Positions 1 through 10,057 of a DNA stretch of 64,000 bases are shown here, piece after piece. Below the pieces are notes generated by a model. It ran no database searches. It was not told the origin of the DNA and was given only the letters and a program-made list of their open reading frames with translations. The position numbers and the translations under genes were made by a program. Every line of letters starts with the position of its first letter. Within the stretch, counting starts at the first letter, position 1. The stretch comes from Nigrospora sphaerica (Eukaryota; Ascomycota; Sordariomycetes; Amphisphaeriales; Apiosporaceae): positions 372,001 through 436,000 of the forward strand of contig JAGVVL010000029.1 in assembly GCA_018287875.1 (NCBI GenBank), written 5' to 3'.

Positions 1-2211
1 GCTTTTCAGATAACGCACTGACATCTAAAATCAGCTCATTGGTTTGACAAGTGTTGAGACACTGACTAAAAAGCTCAATATCTTTAAAAGACCATGTCTC
101 AGCGGGCTGCGTGACTGGCCCCTTTAAGGCATACCACGCTTGCATCACACGATCCACTAAAGTAAGTCGCCCATAACTTTCCATCATCGGGGTAATCGTC
201 TGCACAAAATCATTGAATCGAGATTGAACCGATTCATTGAAAGGTAAGGTATCAAGATTTTGTAACTGCTCCCAGATGAAACGTCTAGGCTGATAAGATT
301 GACAAGCTTGCATTAAAAGTTGCAACTCTTTAAGAGAAGCGCCACACCAGGGCGCTCTAAGTATAGCGAGCCAAGCAATTTCATCAGATATACTGGCTAA
401 CGCTCTAGCCAGTGCTTGTAAATCTTGAATCATGGCTTTATCAGCCAACGTTTCAATCTCTATGGCTTGAAACGGAATACCTTCAAGACGCAACTTAAAG
501 AGAATGGGTAATAAATGTTGTCTCGCTCTCCCTAAGATCGCAATGGAAAAAGTCGAATCACTAGACACCCCTTGCAATATTTGCTTAACCCATAAGACAA
601 CTTGGTGTGCTTCCTCAGTTGCTTCACCCTCCAAAATCCAATGATTTTCGATGGCAGGCCATCGAACCATATGAGGCTGGATAGAAACAGCCGGGGTAAA
701 AAAATGATGATTATAATTTTTACTTTCTATAGAAGAAGATAGGTTCGAAAATTGTTGGTTGACCCAATGAACAATAGCAGCACTGGATCGAAAATTTGTG
801 CATAACCTAATCGTTTCAAGCTCAATCGTGCCTAACCCCTCTTTTTGCACTTGCTGAAATAAATGCGCCTCCGCTTTACGAAAACGATAGATAGACTGCA
901 TAGGATCCCCCACTAAAAATAAGGTCCTTCCATCACAAGGCTGCCAGCCCTCCGTGAGTCGTTTTAAAAACTGTAATTGTTGGTGCGAGGTATCTTGAAA
1001 TTCATCAACTAAAATATGTTGTATTTGATAATCTAATTGCAATAACAGTGCTGTCACATCTTCAGCATTCCCTAATAATTGACTTGCTTTTAATGCAATA
1101 CCGATATAATCGATTTGATGATTTTGCTCAAAGACTACTTCTAAAAGTCGTACTAAGGCATTCAACACGTAAAAAATCTGGTTTAATATATCCCATTGAT
1201 CCTCTGGATACTGCGTAGGGGAGCCTTTCGTATCGCAAGTAAAGCAATTCTTGCTGCGTCTTGATCCTCCAATATTATCAACCATTTTTTGAACAGCTTT
1301 TTCAGGGTATGTTGCACTGAAACTGTATGATGACTAAAAGGCTTCATGACTGGAATCTTACGCCACTCTCCTTGAGTAGTAAGCAGCAAATTAGCGAGAC
1401 TTTCCCAAAAAATAGCAGGAGCGATATCCTGCTCTTTAACCGCCGCTGTCTGTCTTAACAGTGATTCTAATTCGGTATACCATGATGTTACGCCGCACTT
1501 TAAAAAGGCATACTCAGCATCTTGATGTAATTTTGCTCTTATCTTCAAAAGCCCCTCTTCAAGGGATACGCGTAATAAATACAGATCGCCCGTCTCTTTT
1601 GGGATAAGCGGTATCCATTGGTCTCGATTACCTAACAAATTCAGTAATAAACGCTCTAATTGCCATCTATCATTATTCACATACTGCATTAACTGCGCTA
1701 AGGCAGCACTTAAAGAACTATCACTTTCTAGTTCAACAAATAATCGTTCAATTGCTATTCGATATAGCTTTTCAGGGTTTTCTAACAATTCTGCTGTTGC
1801 TACCCACTGAACTTGTAAAGGCGCTCGACGAACGAGATGCGCATAAAATGAATCAATGGTCTGAATGCGTAATCGATGACTATGGGCGAGTAATTGCCAT
1901 CCTTGCTTCTCTTGCCATAGGTATACTTTTCTTCCTAACTGCCAACGATAATACAAATACGGATCTTTAGGAGGAACCGTTGTGCTACAAGCAAAGTTTA
2001 GAATTGACAAAACCCGCTCTTTCATTTCATTAGCTGCTTTTCGAGTAAAGGTGAGCGCTAGAACACTTTCAGGGGTTTTACTTTCAGCCAATAAGCATAA
2101 ATAACGTTGTATTAAAAGCTCAGTTTTGCCTGAGCCTGCAGGCGCATGCACAATAAAAGAACGTTGGGTATGCAGCGCAAGAATACGTTCTTTTTGATCA
2201 AGTAATGACAT
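1..2211 (-). CDS. AddA/RecB-like UvrD-family helicase, 3' end beyond window
   Basis: Superfamily 1 DNA helicase of the exonuclease V beta/AddA type, expected to unwind broken DNA ends in recombinational repair. The N-terminus shows a Walker A motif (APAGSGKT, about residue 23) and motif Ia (TFTRKAANEM). After a frame change the same strand stays open to position 1, with Walker B DEFQDT near 1000 and a motif III-like VGDPMQSIYRFR near 920. The shift lies around 1218-1231 at a four-base G run. The nuclease domain, if present, would lie beyond position 1. It has motifs of both UvrD and AddA/RecB; the long insertions between motifs favour the latter. It starts at ATG 2211, just outside the ankyrin cluster. 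Confidence 0.8.
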
Positions 2212-2335
2212 CGAAACAGTTACAGTAGGCTTAAGAGAATAAAACAGCAGTCTATTAATGAAATGGTAACATGTAAACGGCTTGATTCATGCCTTGAGCA
2301 CCTTGTCGCTCGTTTAGTAACTATCTTTGAGACTA

Positions 2336-2363
2336 TAAAAATACCCCTTACTTTAAGTAAGGG
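2336..2363 (-). terminator. Rho-independent terminator downstream of the first ankyrin gene
   Basis: Inverted repeat CCCTTAC...GTAAGGG at 2345-2363 (7-9 bp stem). Read on the minus strand it is followed by GTATTTTT, a stem plus U-run about 65 bp past the stop of the ankyrin gene. The same element recurs at 5263-5291 behind the third ankyrin gene. Confidence 0.55.
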
Positions 2364-2426
2364 AAATATCTGTTTTAGGTAACCGTTTAACTTTGCGCCA
2401 GAAGACTACAGCTTAAGTTTCCTTTC

Positions 2427-3550
2427 TTATCTTCTAGGGACCAACTGAGAAGGATATGCTGCACAATTTATATTCTGTGCTTCAAAACCGAGAATAGCCT
2501 TACGAGTTTTTAAAATCTCTTCTATCTCCTTAGACTTGGCATATTGTAATGGCGATTGGTGAGGCTCATTTATCGCATTTACATTAGCACCTTTTTTATC
2601 AAGCATTCTACGATGGCCTTATCTCCGCCCAATGCAGCATAATGCAAAGGAGTGTTTCCTAGTGCATTGCGTGCCTCTATATCAGCACCTTGATTTAGCA
2701 ATACTGTTAAGGCATCTATGTATTTTTGGTATGCCGCTATATGTAAAGGAGTATTTCCTTCAAAGTTAGTCGCATTTATATCAGCACCGTTCTGTAGTAA
2801 CAATTGCAGCGCCTCTGTCATTCCATGAAATGCAGCCGTATATAAAGGAGTATTTCCTTCAAACTTGGTTGCATTTACATTAGCACCCGCTTTTATCAGG
2901 CACGTTAAGGCATCTATGTTTTCTATCCATACAGCAAGATGTAAAGGAGTTTCTCCTTGAGCATTGCGTAAGTCTATATCAGCACCTTTCTCTAGTAACA
3001 ATTTCAGCGCGTCTATGCTTTCATTAGATACTGCCTTATGTAAAGGAGTTTCTTTTAATTCATTGCGTGCATTTCTATTAGCACCTTTCTCTAGTAACAA
3101 TTTCAGCATCTCTGTCCTTCCATGAAATGCAGCATAATGTAAAGGAGTTTCTTCTAGATCATTGCGTGCCTCTGTATCAGCACCGTTCTCTAGTAACAGT
3201 TGCAGCGCGTCTACCCTTCCATGAAATACCGCCTTATGTAAAGGAGTGTTTCCTAGTGCATTGCGTGCCTCTATATAAGCACCTGCCTCTAGTAACCAGC
3301 CCAGTACGTCTATCCTTCCATCAAATACTGCCTCATGTAAAGGAGTATTTCCTTTAAGATCAGTTGCATTTACATTAGCACCTTTCTCTAGCAACAATTG
3401 CAGCGCCTCTGTCCTTCCATGAAATGCAGCTGTATGTAAAGGAGTACTTAATTTATCATCTTTTGCATTTACATTAGCACCCGCTTCTATCATACGCCTT
3501 AAGGAATTTATGTCTTGGGTGACTACAGCACTACTCAAAGTATCTGTCAT
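2427..3550 (-). CDS. Ankyrin repeat protein 1 of tandem cluster
   Basis: About 375 residues made almost wholly of 33-residue ankyrin repeats, roughly ten copies, each with a TPLHxAA turn and a LLLEKGANVNA helix end. Ankyrin proteins bind other proteins; in Legionellales many are Dot/Icm-exported effectors, so an effector role is inferred. The start follows TTTGAGGAATTTCA, a leader shared with the next gene. The frame changes in a six-T run at 2592-2597. The other frame continues the last repeat and ends in a tail NINCAAYP...PRR that is nearly the same as the tail of the neighbouring paralogue, which argues that the tail belongs to this gene. No signal peptide or membrane segment is visible. 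Confidence 0.85.
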
Positions 3551-3940
3551 TGAAATTCCTCAAAATTGTAAATAATTCAAGAATTTTATCTACTCGAATA
3601 GACAGAAAATAGTGTATTTTTCCAGACTTGACTGAGTAGATATTAACTAAATTACGATATCTGCGTATCACTCGTTCAAAAAGAGCATATAAATTATGAA
3701 TAAAATACGTATGATTTTTTGATCTGCCTTGCTATATCAGCATCAGTCTGTTGGTGAGCTGGTAACATGCAAACAGATCGAGCCGCAGACTCAAGCGCCT
3801 TTATTAATCCAGTCTACTGCTGTCGTCAGGTAGTTGGCTTTAGAAATATGAAGATACTCTCATACGCTTGCAGTGAGAAAATATGATTTTAAAGAAAAAC
3901 GTAGTTCTGAACCGCAAGGTTATGTCTTAAGTTTTCTAAT
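3551..3940. other. Intergenic region between ankyrin genes 1 and 2
   Basis: No gene seen. Positions 3566-3690 resemble the upstream regions of ankyrin genes 2 and 3 (GAATAGA...GTGTATTTTTCCAGACTTGACTGAGTAG). Positions 3745-3840 resemble the 3' flanks of genes 1 and 3. The gap therefore holds a diverged copy of the duplication unit's two ends: the leader of gene 1 and the trailer of gene 2. Confidence 0.6.
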
Positions 3941-4870
3941 CTATCTTCTAGGGGCCAACTGAAAAGGTGGATAGGCTGCACAATTTATATTCTGTGCTTC
4001 AGCACCGGAAATACCCTCACGAGCTTGTAAAATCGTTTGTATTGTGTAATCGTCACTACAATCTAATGGGCTGATCCCTTCCCCATCAATGACATTCACA
4101 TGAGCCCCCTTTGCTAGCAATAATCTTACCGCCTCTACATTCCCTTCCGATACAGCAAAATGTAAAGGGGTCTTTCCTGTTATACAAAGTGCCTCTATAT
4201 CAGAACCCTTTGCTAGCAACAGTCTTACCACTTCTACATTGCCTTGCCATGCAGAAAAATGTAAAGGAGTATTTAATTTATCATCTTTTGCATTTACATG
4301 AGCACCCTTTGCTAGCAATAGTCTTACCACTTCTACATTGCCTTGCCATGCAGAAAAATGTAAAGGAGTGTTTAATTTATCATCTTTTGCATTTACATGA
4401 GCGCCATTTGCTAGCAACAGTCTTACCACTTCTACATTGCCTTGCCATGCAGCGTAATGTAAAGGAGCGTTTAAGCCAGTATCTTCTACATTTACATGAG
4501 CGCCACTTGCTAACAATAATCTTACCGCACCCACACTGCCTTGCAATGCAGCATAATGTAAAGGAGTGTTTGATCTACCATCTTTTGCATTTACATGCGC
4601 AAGATTTTCTAGTAATAATCTCGCGGCATCTACATTGCCTTGCCATGCAGCATAATGCAAAGGGGTCTTTCCTGTTATACAAAGTGCCTCTATATCAGCA
4701 CCCTTTGCTAGCAATAGTTTTACTGCCTCTACATTGCCTTGCCATGCAGCAAAATGTAAAGGAGGGTTTAATCTATCCTCTTCTGCATTTACACGAGCAA
4801 GATTTTCTAGCAATTGTTGTAAGGTCTTTGGATCCTGTATCAGTCCATTGAAATATGAATTACCTTCCAT
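3941..4870 (-). CDS. Ankyrin repeat protein 2 of tandem cluster
   Basis: About 309 residues, intact, with eight or nine ankyrin repeats (TPLHYAAWQGNVEVVRLLLANGAHVNAKD type). ATG 4870 is preferred over an in-frame ATG 12 bp upstream because it follows GAGGAATTCA at ribosome-site distance, as in gene 1. Repeats in the middle are almost identical at DNA level over 99 bp, which implies recent internal expansion. The C-terminal tail AQNINCAAYP...APRR matches gene 1 closely. It is probably a protein-binding effector; no catalytic domain is visible. Confidence 0.88.
   Translation of the reverse strand: MEGNSYFNGLIQDPKTLQQLLENLARVNAEEDRLNPPLHFAAWQGNVEAVKLLLAKGADIEALCITGKTPLHYAAWQGNVDAARLLLENLAHVNAKDGRSNTPLHYAALQGSVGAVRLLLASGAHVNVEDTGLNAPLHYAAWQGNVEVVRLLLANGAHVNAKDDKLNTPLHFSAWQGNVEVVRLLLAKGAHVNAKDDKLNTPLHFSAWQGNVEVVRLLLAKGSDIEALCITGKTPLHFAVSEGNVEAVRLLLAKGAHVNVIDGEGISPLDCSDDYTIQTILQAREGISGAEAQNINCAAYPPFQLAPRR
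4211..4408 (-). repeat. Tandem 99-bp near-identical coding repeats
   Basis: Two consecutive 99-bp units (4211-4309 and 4310-4408), each coding one 33-residue ankyrin repeat, differ at only a few positions. Units on either side are more diverged. The period equals one ankyrin repeat, so this is coding repeat expansion. Confidence 0.8.
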
Positions 4871-4981
4871 TGAATTCCTCAAACTTATAAATAATAAAAA
4901 ACGAAAAAATTTTACCTAAGTGAATAGAGAAATGCAATATTGTATTTTTCTAGGCTGGATTGAGTAGATTTAAATAAATTG

Positions 4982-5088
4982 AGCGGTCTTCCACCTAGCC
5001 CGCTCAAAAAGAAGGTAAATTTTGACTAAAAATTTATATGATTTGCTATCCACCTTCCTATATCAGAATAGACATTAGGTAAGAAAGA
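4982..5088. repeat. 107-bp direct repeat, copy 1 (upstream of ankyrin gene 2)
   Basis: Identical base for base to 5780-5886, offset 798. It begins AGCGGTCTTCCACCTAGCCC and ends ...AGGTAAGAAAGA. It lies about 110 bp upstream of the ankyrin start, so it probably carries its promoter or leader. A short inverted repeat GAGCGG/CCGCTC spans its left edge. Confidence 0.9.
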
Positions 5089-5262
5089 CAGCTCAGATAA
5101 ATAGATTAGTTAATAGTATTGCTAAAATTACCAGAATAGGATTTACAAAATAAAAATAGTCTGTTAGTGAAATGTTAACAAGTAAACGGGTTGAGATGCG
5201 CCTCAAGCGCCTTATCACTGATCGAGTGTAGCGCTGTAAACAAGTGGCTGTCTTTGAGAATC

Positions 5263-5291
5263 TAAAAATATCCCCTTACTTTAAGTAAGGG
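5263..5291 (-). terminator. Rho-independent terminator downstream of the third ankyrin gene
   Basis: CCCTTACTT/AAGTAAGGG-type inverted repeat at 5273-5291, followed on the minus strand by GATATTTTTAGA. It is a second copy of the element at 2336-2363 and sits at an equivalent distance behind the ankyrin stop codon. Confidence 0.5.
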
Positions 5292-5354
5292 AAATATCTA
5301 TTTTAGGTAACAGTTTAACTTTAAACTACAAGGTGATAGCTTGAGTTTCCCTAC

Positions 5355-5669
5355 CTATCTTCTAGGACTAGCTGAGAAGACGGAGTATTTTGGGCGCTCA
5401 TCAGAGGGGCATGAATCTTGCTTGATGAGAGCCTTTGAACTGCAAGCACCATATTTTTTTAAAAGCGCTATTACCTTCCTAAAGTTCTTTATGTTGGCAA
5501 AATCTAACGGGGTGTCTCCCATGCTATCCTTTGCATTTACATTAGCCCCTGCCTCTATCAACTGCTGTAAAATCCCTATATCTATTTCTTCCTGCCTTAA
5601 AGCATTATGTAAAGTAGTTACTCTCTGTATACTCTCTCCGTGTCTTGTCTCTTCTAAAAAATTTTTCAT
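5355..5669 (-). CDS. Short ankyrin protein 3 of tandem cluster
   Basis: About 104 residues with only one clear ankyrin repeat (QQLIEAGANVNAKDSMGDTPLDFA) plus flanking helices. It ends ...SASPRR, the same last residues as its two longer neighbours. Its 5' and 3' flanks are copies of theirs, so it looks like a cassette of the same family reduced by loss of internal repeats. ATG 5669 is chosen over one 12 bp upstream because it sits at the same distance from the conserved TTTGAG leader. It could be functional or a remnant. Confidence 0.7.
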   Translation of the reverse strand: MKNFLEETRHGESIQRVTTLHNALRQEEIDIGILQQLIEAGANVNAKDSMGDTPLDFANIKNFRKVIALLKKYGACSSKALIKQDSCPSDERPKYSVFSASPRR

Positions 5670-5978
5670 TACACGTCTCAAAGTTATAAATAATTCAATC
5701 TATAAAGATCCTACCTAACTGAATAGATAGAAAATAGTGTATTTTCCCAGACTTGACTAAATAGGTATTAAATAAATCAAGCGGTCTTCCACCTAGCCCG
5801 CTCAAAAAGAAGGTAAATTTTGACTAAAAATTTATATGATTTGCTATCCACCTTCCTATATCAGAATAGACATTAGGTAAGAAAGATAGACCCGAACCCC
5901 CTGTTTTAAGGCTACAAGAATTTACTCTCACCTTTTTCTACCTCACAACAAGAAGAACCGTTTGATCATCCTACGCGT
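5670..5978. other. Intergenic region between ankyrin genes 3 and 4
   Basis: No gene seen. It carries the second copy of the perfect 107-bp repeat (5780-5886) and, at about 5700-5779, a near copy of the gene 2 leader region. Confidence 0.6.
5780..5886. repeat. 107-bp direct repeat, copy 2 (upstream of ankyrin gene 3)
   Basis: Exact duplicate of 4982-5088. It lies about 110 bp upstream of the third ankyrin gene, matching the placement of copy 1, so the duplicated unit included gene and control region. Confidence 0.9.
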
Positions 5979-7079
5979 TTAATTAGGCCTCATAGTATTA
6001 GGATGGTCTGGGCTTAGCTGCGTTTCAGAATTCCCATTGCAAGCATGGGATAATAAAATTTCGATCACACTTGGATGATTTTTCAATCTCGCATAGTCTA
6101 AGGCAGTGTTCCCTGCGTTATCTTTCAACCTCGCATCAGAACCTACAGCTAATAAAGATTGCACTATCTTTTCTTGCCCTAACGCAGCGGCATAATGTAG
6201 TGGCGTTTTATTTTCCTTGAGTGGATCTAGCGCACAGCGGTTGATTCTATCCTGAAAGTACTTAATGCGTATTAAAGTTTTAAAAATTGCAGCATGCTTC
6301 CCTTGAATGGCGCAATACAATATTATATTTTTTTCAGGCAACAACAGTTCATTATTGTCAGTTATTCTGTTTTTTAAAATACGCTGAAATAAATCTTTAT
6401 TTCCCTCCCAGGCCGCCAAGGTTAAGGCCGTGTGTTTTTCATGATTTTTTAAGCAAGTATTAATGCCTTGGTCAATTAAAAACCTAGCGATTTCAAATTT
6501 ATGCGCTTGTATGGCAAGCATACAAGGGGTTGTACCTTCAAAATCCTTTGCATCAAGGAGCTTCATTCTGTCATCCACCTCCATAGACACCAGATGCATC
6601 CATAAATACTCGATGATAAGAAGGCGATTAAGTTTGGCTGCAATGTGAAAGAGATTACGCTTTACCACTATACTGCTAACTGAAAAATTAGCATTTTTTA
6701 GTCCTATAAAGTACTGAACCAGGGGTAAAAATCCATTTTCTACCGCAAGATACAGAGGCGTTTTTCCATTAATATCCTTCGCCTCCAGCTCTGCTCTTTT
6801 ACTTAACAACAGGTCTGCTATAGTGATATTTCCTATTGAAGCAGCGGCATGCAAAGGAGTGCGCTGCATCTGAGCAGTGTGAGAGGTAACTAAATCAGGG
6901 TTCAAGGCAAGACATTTTTCAATTGCGTTAAAATCCTCTTGATAAACGGCTTTGTGCAAGGGAAAGTTATTTGTTGCACAATCCATTCTTTCTCTATCCG
7001 CAGCTTCTGTAGTATTAAAATTTCTCATTGGAAGACTTAAGGTAATAAAAATTACCCTCATCTTATCTAAGCCATGCAA
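5979..7079 (-). CDS. Ankyrin repeat protein 4
   Basis: 366 residues, intact. Ankyrin repeats lie at about residues 38-60, 73-130, 175-240 and 290-345 (RTPLHAAASIGNITIADLLLS, KTPLYLAVENGF, KTPLHYAAALGQEKIVQSLLAVGSDARLKD). It is more diverged than the three genes downstream and lacks their C-terminal PRR tail and flanks, so it is not a recent copy. The first 20 residues are mildly hydrophobic; an internal ATG at 7028 is an alternative start. Host-protein binding or effector function is inferred from family and context only. Confidence 0.8.
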   Translation of the reverse strand: MHGLDKMRVIFITLSLPMRNFNTTEAADRERMDCATNNFPLHKAVYQEDFNAIEKCLALNPDLVTSHTAQMQRTPLHAAASIGNITIADLLLSKRAELEAKDINGKTPLYLAVENGFLPLVQYFIGLKNANFSVSSIVVKRNLFHIAAKLNRLLIIEYLWMHLVSMEVDDRMKLLDAKDFEGTTPCMLAIQAHKFEIARFLIDQGINTCLKNHEKHTALTLAAWEGNKDLFQRILKNRITDNNELLLPEKNIILYCAIQGKHAAIFKTLIRIKYFQDRINRCALDPLKENKTPLHYAAALGQEKIVQSLLAVGSDARLKDNAGNTALDYARLKNHPSVIEILLSHACNGNSETQLSPDHPNTMRPN

Positions 7080-7141
7080 CCTAAAATAGCGTATTTTCCC
7101 CTACTTAACTCAAGAAAAATTTATGGTGTGCTTTATGCACC

Positions 7142-8661
7142 TCACATCAAAATTTCTGGCATTTTTCGTTTACCGAATAGATTCTCGGTGGCTTTCATTA
7201 ATGCAAATAACACATCTTCTCGATGCGCCGTGCTAATTAAGGCTAAGCCAAATGGCATACCATTATTCTCCAATCGATCTAAGGGCATGGTGGCAATGGG
7301 ATATCCTGACGCCGATGCTACTTCACATATTCTAGATAAGGCAGGTGCTGCAATTACATCAAGCTGATATTTTTTTATAGCCTGATCAATACCATGTTCT
7401 CGGTATAAAGTTCTCATGTGTAATCGTGCATTTTGGTAATCATGTTGACTAGGCCTTTCATATAAAGCTTTCTTTAGACGATTTTGATCAAGATTTTTTC
7501 CTTCGATATCAAATTGTTCATTCCAATCAATGAGTGCCTCAAGCGTTCTAACCTTGCTATAGGTTAAGGATTGGAGGTAGTGGTTAATATGAGTGCTATA
7601 TTCATAATACAAAACCGTATTTAAAGCCGACTCTCCGTTTTTTATCAACTGGCTTGGTAAAGGCAGCTCAATAGGAGATACAACGCGTCCTACCTGCTTT
7701 TTCATGATTTGCATGACGGTAGCCAACGTTTCTTTTACTTGCTGCTTGACGTTTGCATCTGCTTCTCCTATTGAATAGGGCCATGTTTCTATATCTAAAA
7801 AACCAACATTTAAGCAGCTCGCTGTTTTTGATAGCGAGGATAAAGACTGCTTAATTGAAAGCTTCGCATCCACCAAAATATTATATAACATCAAGAGATC
7901 ATCAACGGATTTTGCCATTGGTCCTAAAGCGTCACAACTTGCACTCACCATCCAAGTATGATCCCCTTTGATTTTCCCAATCGTTGGTTTTAATCCATAT
8001 AATGCTGCTCGATCAGCAGGATGAATAATGGATCCCATGGTTTCTGCTCCTATGGAAAGCGGTGCGTAACCTGCAGCTACACTCACCGCAGAACCAGTAG
8101 AAGAGCCTGCAGGAGAAGCTAAGTTAGATTCTAATTGGAAGATACCTTGATCATAAGGAGATCTAGTTTGCCCTCCGACACGTGACCATCCAGGGGGTGA
8201 GCATCACCTTTCATCCCACAACATTCTCCTAGATTAGTTTTACCAATTATAATCAAACCGGCTTCTGTTAAATGATCCACAATGCTAGCACTATGACTCA
8301 CGATACTATCATAGAGCGCAAGACTCCCTATTGAAGTAGGAAGCCCTAACACAGGATGGGTCGCAATACAGTCTTTTAATGTAATAGGGATGCCATGTAA
8401 TGCACTTCTCAACTTACCTGCTTGCCGTTCCCTGTCTAACTGCCTGGCTCTATCTAATAAGACAGATAATGGCGTTACCGCTAACATCGCTCGTAGTTGT
8501 AACCCTTGTTGATCATAGCGATCTATTTGCGCTAGTATTGAATAAATTAAGGTCTCACTCGTCAAATAACCTGCTTGCAAATAAGCTTGTAATGTCCTAG
8601 CATCCACACTCAGTAAATCTTTTGAATATAATAAAGGTAGACTCATATTTGTATAATTCAC
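7142..8661 (-). CDS. Amidase-signature family hydrolase
   Basis: Hydrolyses an unidentified amide. The Ser-cisSer-Lys fold is visible: the catalytic lysine in GIPITLKD (about residue 96) and the GSSTGS serine loop after the frame change. Total length, about 505 residues, is normal for the family. The frame changes at a five-G run, 8193-8197; both halves match the family. It resembles GatA, but no gatB or gatC is adjacent and the C-terminal half is more like general amidases, so transamidosome function is doubtful. An in-frame ATG at 8646 is an alternative start. It is divergent from rluB. Confidence 0.75.
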
Positions 8662-8772
8662 CTATTTAGTATTCGGTTTTATTATCCCCTGCGAATCACC
8701 TTGTTGAGTCGTATCAGTAAGGCTTATGGGATAATGTAGCTTTAAAGATACACCTTTTATAATAAAAACCTA

Positions 8773-9542
8773 ATGATTGACCAAAAATTACAGAAAATCC
8801 TTGCACGTGCAGGATTCGGATCACGTCGTGAAATAGAAAAATGGATTCAAGCTGGTCGTATTACGGTCAATCATCAAACAGCCACACTTGGTATGCGCAT
8901 TGGTACCACAGACACAGTCCACATAGATAACCAGAAGGTATCTTTGTCTACTGCAGAAACGATTGAGGAAACCACTCAAGTATTACTATACTACAAGCCA
9001 GAAGGAGAAATCTGCAGTACCAACGATCCCGAGGGACGCCCTACGGTGTTTCATCAGCTGCCTTCCATTCATCCTTTGCGGTGGATCACAGTGGGTCGTC
9101 TAGATTATAATACTTCAGGCCTACTACTTTTTACGACTAATGGCCTCTTGAGTCATCGCTTACTCCATCCTTCTTATGAAATAGAAAGAGAGTATGCCGT
9201 TAGAGTATATGGCAAAGTCACACCTTCCATGCTGCAAACCCTTAAAACAGGAGTATTGTTAGATGGTCAACCCTCTTCTTTTTCTCACATTACCCAAAAG
9301 CCTTCTACTCAAGGACATAATCATTGGTTTCATGTGATCTTAAAAGAAGGAAAAACCGAGCCGTTAGGCGGTTATGGGAAAGTCAAGGAGTTAGTGTCAG
9401 TCGACTGATTCGAATACGGTTTGGACCAATTAAGCTTCCACCTACTTTAAAACCTGGCCAATTTACTTATCTGACTGAAAAACAAATCGCTCAATTAAGC
9501 ACGGCAATTGCTTCATCTACTACTAAGCAGATTGTACGCTGA
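8773..9542 (+). CDS. rluB: 23S rRNA pseudouridine synthase RluB-type
   Basis: Converts a uridine of the large ribosomal RNA to pseudouridine. An N-terminal S4 RNA-binding domain (QKILARAGFGSRREIEKWI, residues 6-24) is followed by the RsuA/RluB catalytic domain with GRLDYNTSGLLLFT, which holds the catalytic Asp. The frame shifts at a five-A run (9351-9355), and the downstream frame supplies the family's NRAVRRLW segment and C-terminus. RluB is favoured over RsuA, RluE or RluF by length and S4 sequence. It heads a plus-strand group with the SufU-like gene 47 bp downstream. Confidence 0.8.
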
Positions 9543-9589
9543 TAAAGAAAAAGATAATATAATAGGATTATTTTATAGTATAGTGGGCT

Positions 9590-10057
9590 ATGTCTGAACT
9601 ACAAGCACTGTACCATGATCTCATCATAGATCATGGACGCAATCCTAGACATTTTGGAGAATATCAAGGGGCCTGTCATAAGGCTGATGGGTTTAATCCC
9701 CTATGTGGAGATAAATTAACTGTTTTTTTAACCCTCCATCCTAATACTTATCGGATTGACACCATACAATTTACAGGTGAAGGTTGTGCCATTTCTATGG
9801 CATCAGCCTCCTTAATGGCTGAAACTTTACAAGGCAAAACCATTGAAGAGTTACAAGAAATTTTTACGCTTTTTCATCAACAAGTCACCTTAGAGAAAGG
9901 TTGCACGACAACAGAAGAAGCAAAGCTAGGCAAATTGTCCGTATTAGCTGGCGTTCGTTCATTCCCTTCTCGAGTAAAATGCGCGACCTTAGCATGGCAC
10001 ACGCTACAAACTGCATTAAAACAAATTACAGAATATAAAAAGAATCAAACATCATGA
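9590..10057 (+). CDS. sufU: SufU/IscU-type Fe-S scaffold protein
   Basis: 155-residue NifU N-terminal-like scaffold, cytoplasmic, that receives sulfur and builds or relays Fe-S clusters. All three conserved cysteines are visible: NPLCGD (about 40), GEGCAIS (about 66) and RVKCATLAW (about 130). The spacing and the SUF neighbours point to SufU rather than IscU. Its stop overlaps the start of sufT by 4 bp, so the two are translationally coupled. Its partner cysteine desulfurase SufS and the SufB core lie elsewhere in the window (46.6 and 13.8 kb), which is unusual for SUF genes. Confidence 0.85.
   Translation: MSELQALYHDLIIDHGRNPRHFGEYQGACHKADGFNPLCGDKLTVFLTLHPNTYRIDTIQFTGEGCAISMASASLMAETLQGKTIEELQEIFTLFHQQVTLEKGCTTTEEAKLGKLSVLAGVRSFPSRVKCATLAWHTLQTALKQITEYKKNQTS

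Larger units (their letters stand above)
4871..5354. other. Intergenic region between ankyrin genes 2 and 3
   Basis: No gene seen. It contains the leader of gene 2, one copy of a 107-bp perfect direct repeat (4982-5088), a diverged copy of the 3' flank of gene 1 (about 5155-5345), and a terminator stem at 5273-5291. Confidence 0.65.

Noticed and set aside
4111..4851. 246-codon open frame on the plus strand through ankyrin gene 2
   Set aside because: It is an antisense echo of the 99-bp coding repeats: the same period keeps the frame open, and its translation is a repetitive His/Leu-rich text unlike a protein.
2579..4870. Regular 99-bp repeats as a CRISPR array
   Set aside because: Units are contiguous without spacers and code for 33-residue ankyrin repeats on the minus strand; no cas genes are present.
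4981..5008. GAGCGG/CCGCTC stem followed by AAAAA as a terminator
   Set aside because: The A run follows on the plus strand and would be U only before the stem on the minus strand; it is more likely part of a leader.
5341..5718. 125-codon plus-strand open frame
   Set aside because: Antisense to the short ankyrin gene, which has repeat signatures and shared flanks; the plus frame has none.
7142..8661. GatA subunit of Glu-tRNA(Gln) amidotransferase
   Set aside because: The catalytic triad fits, but gatB and gatC are not nearby and the C-terminal half is closer to general amidases; kept as amidase family only.
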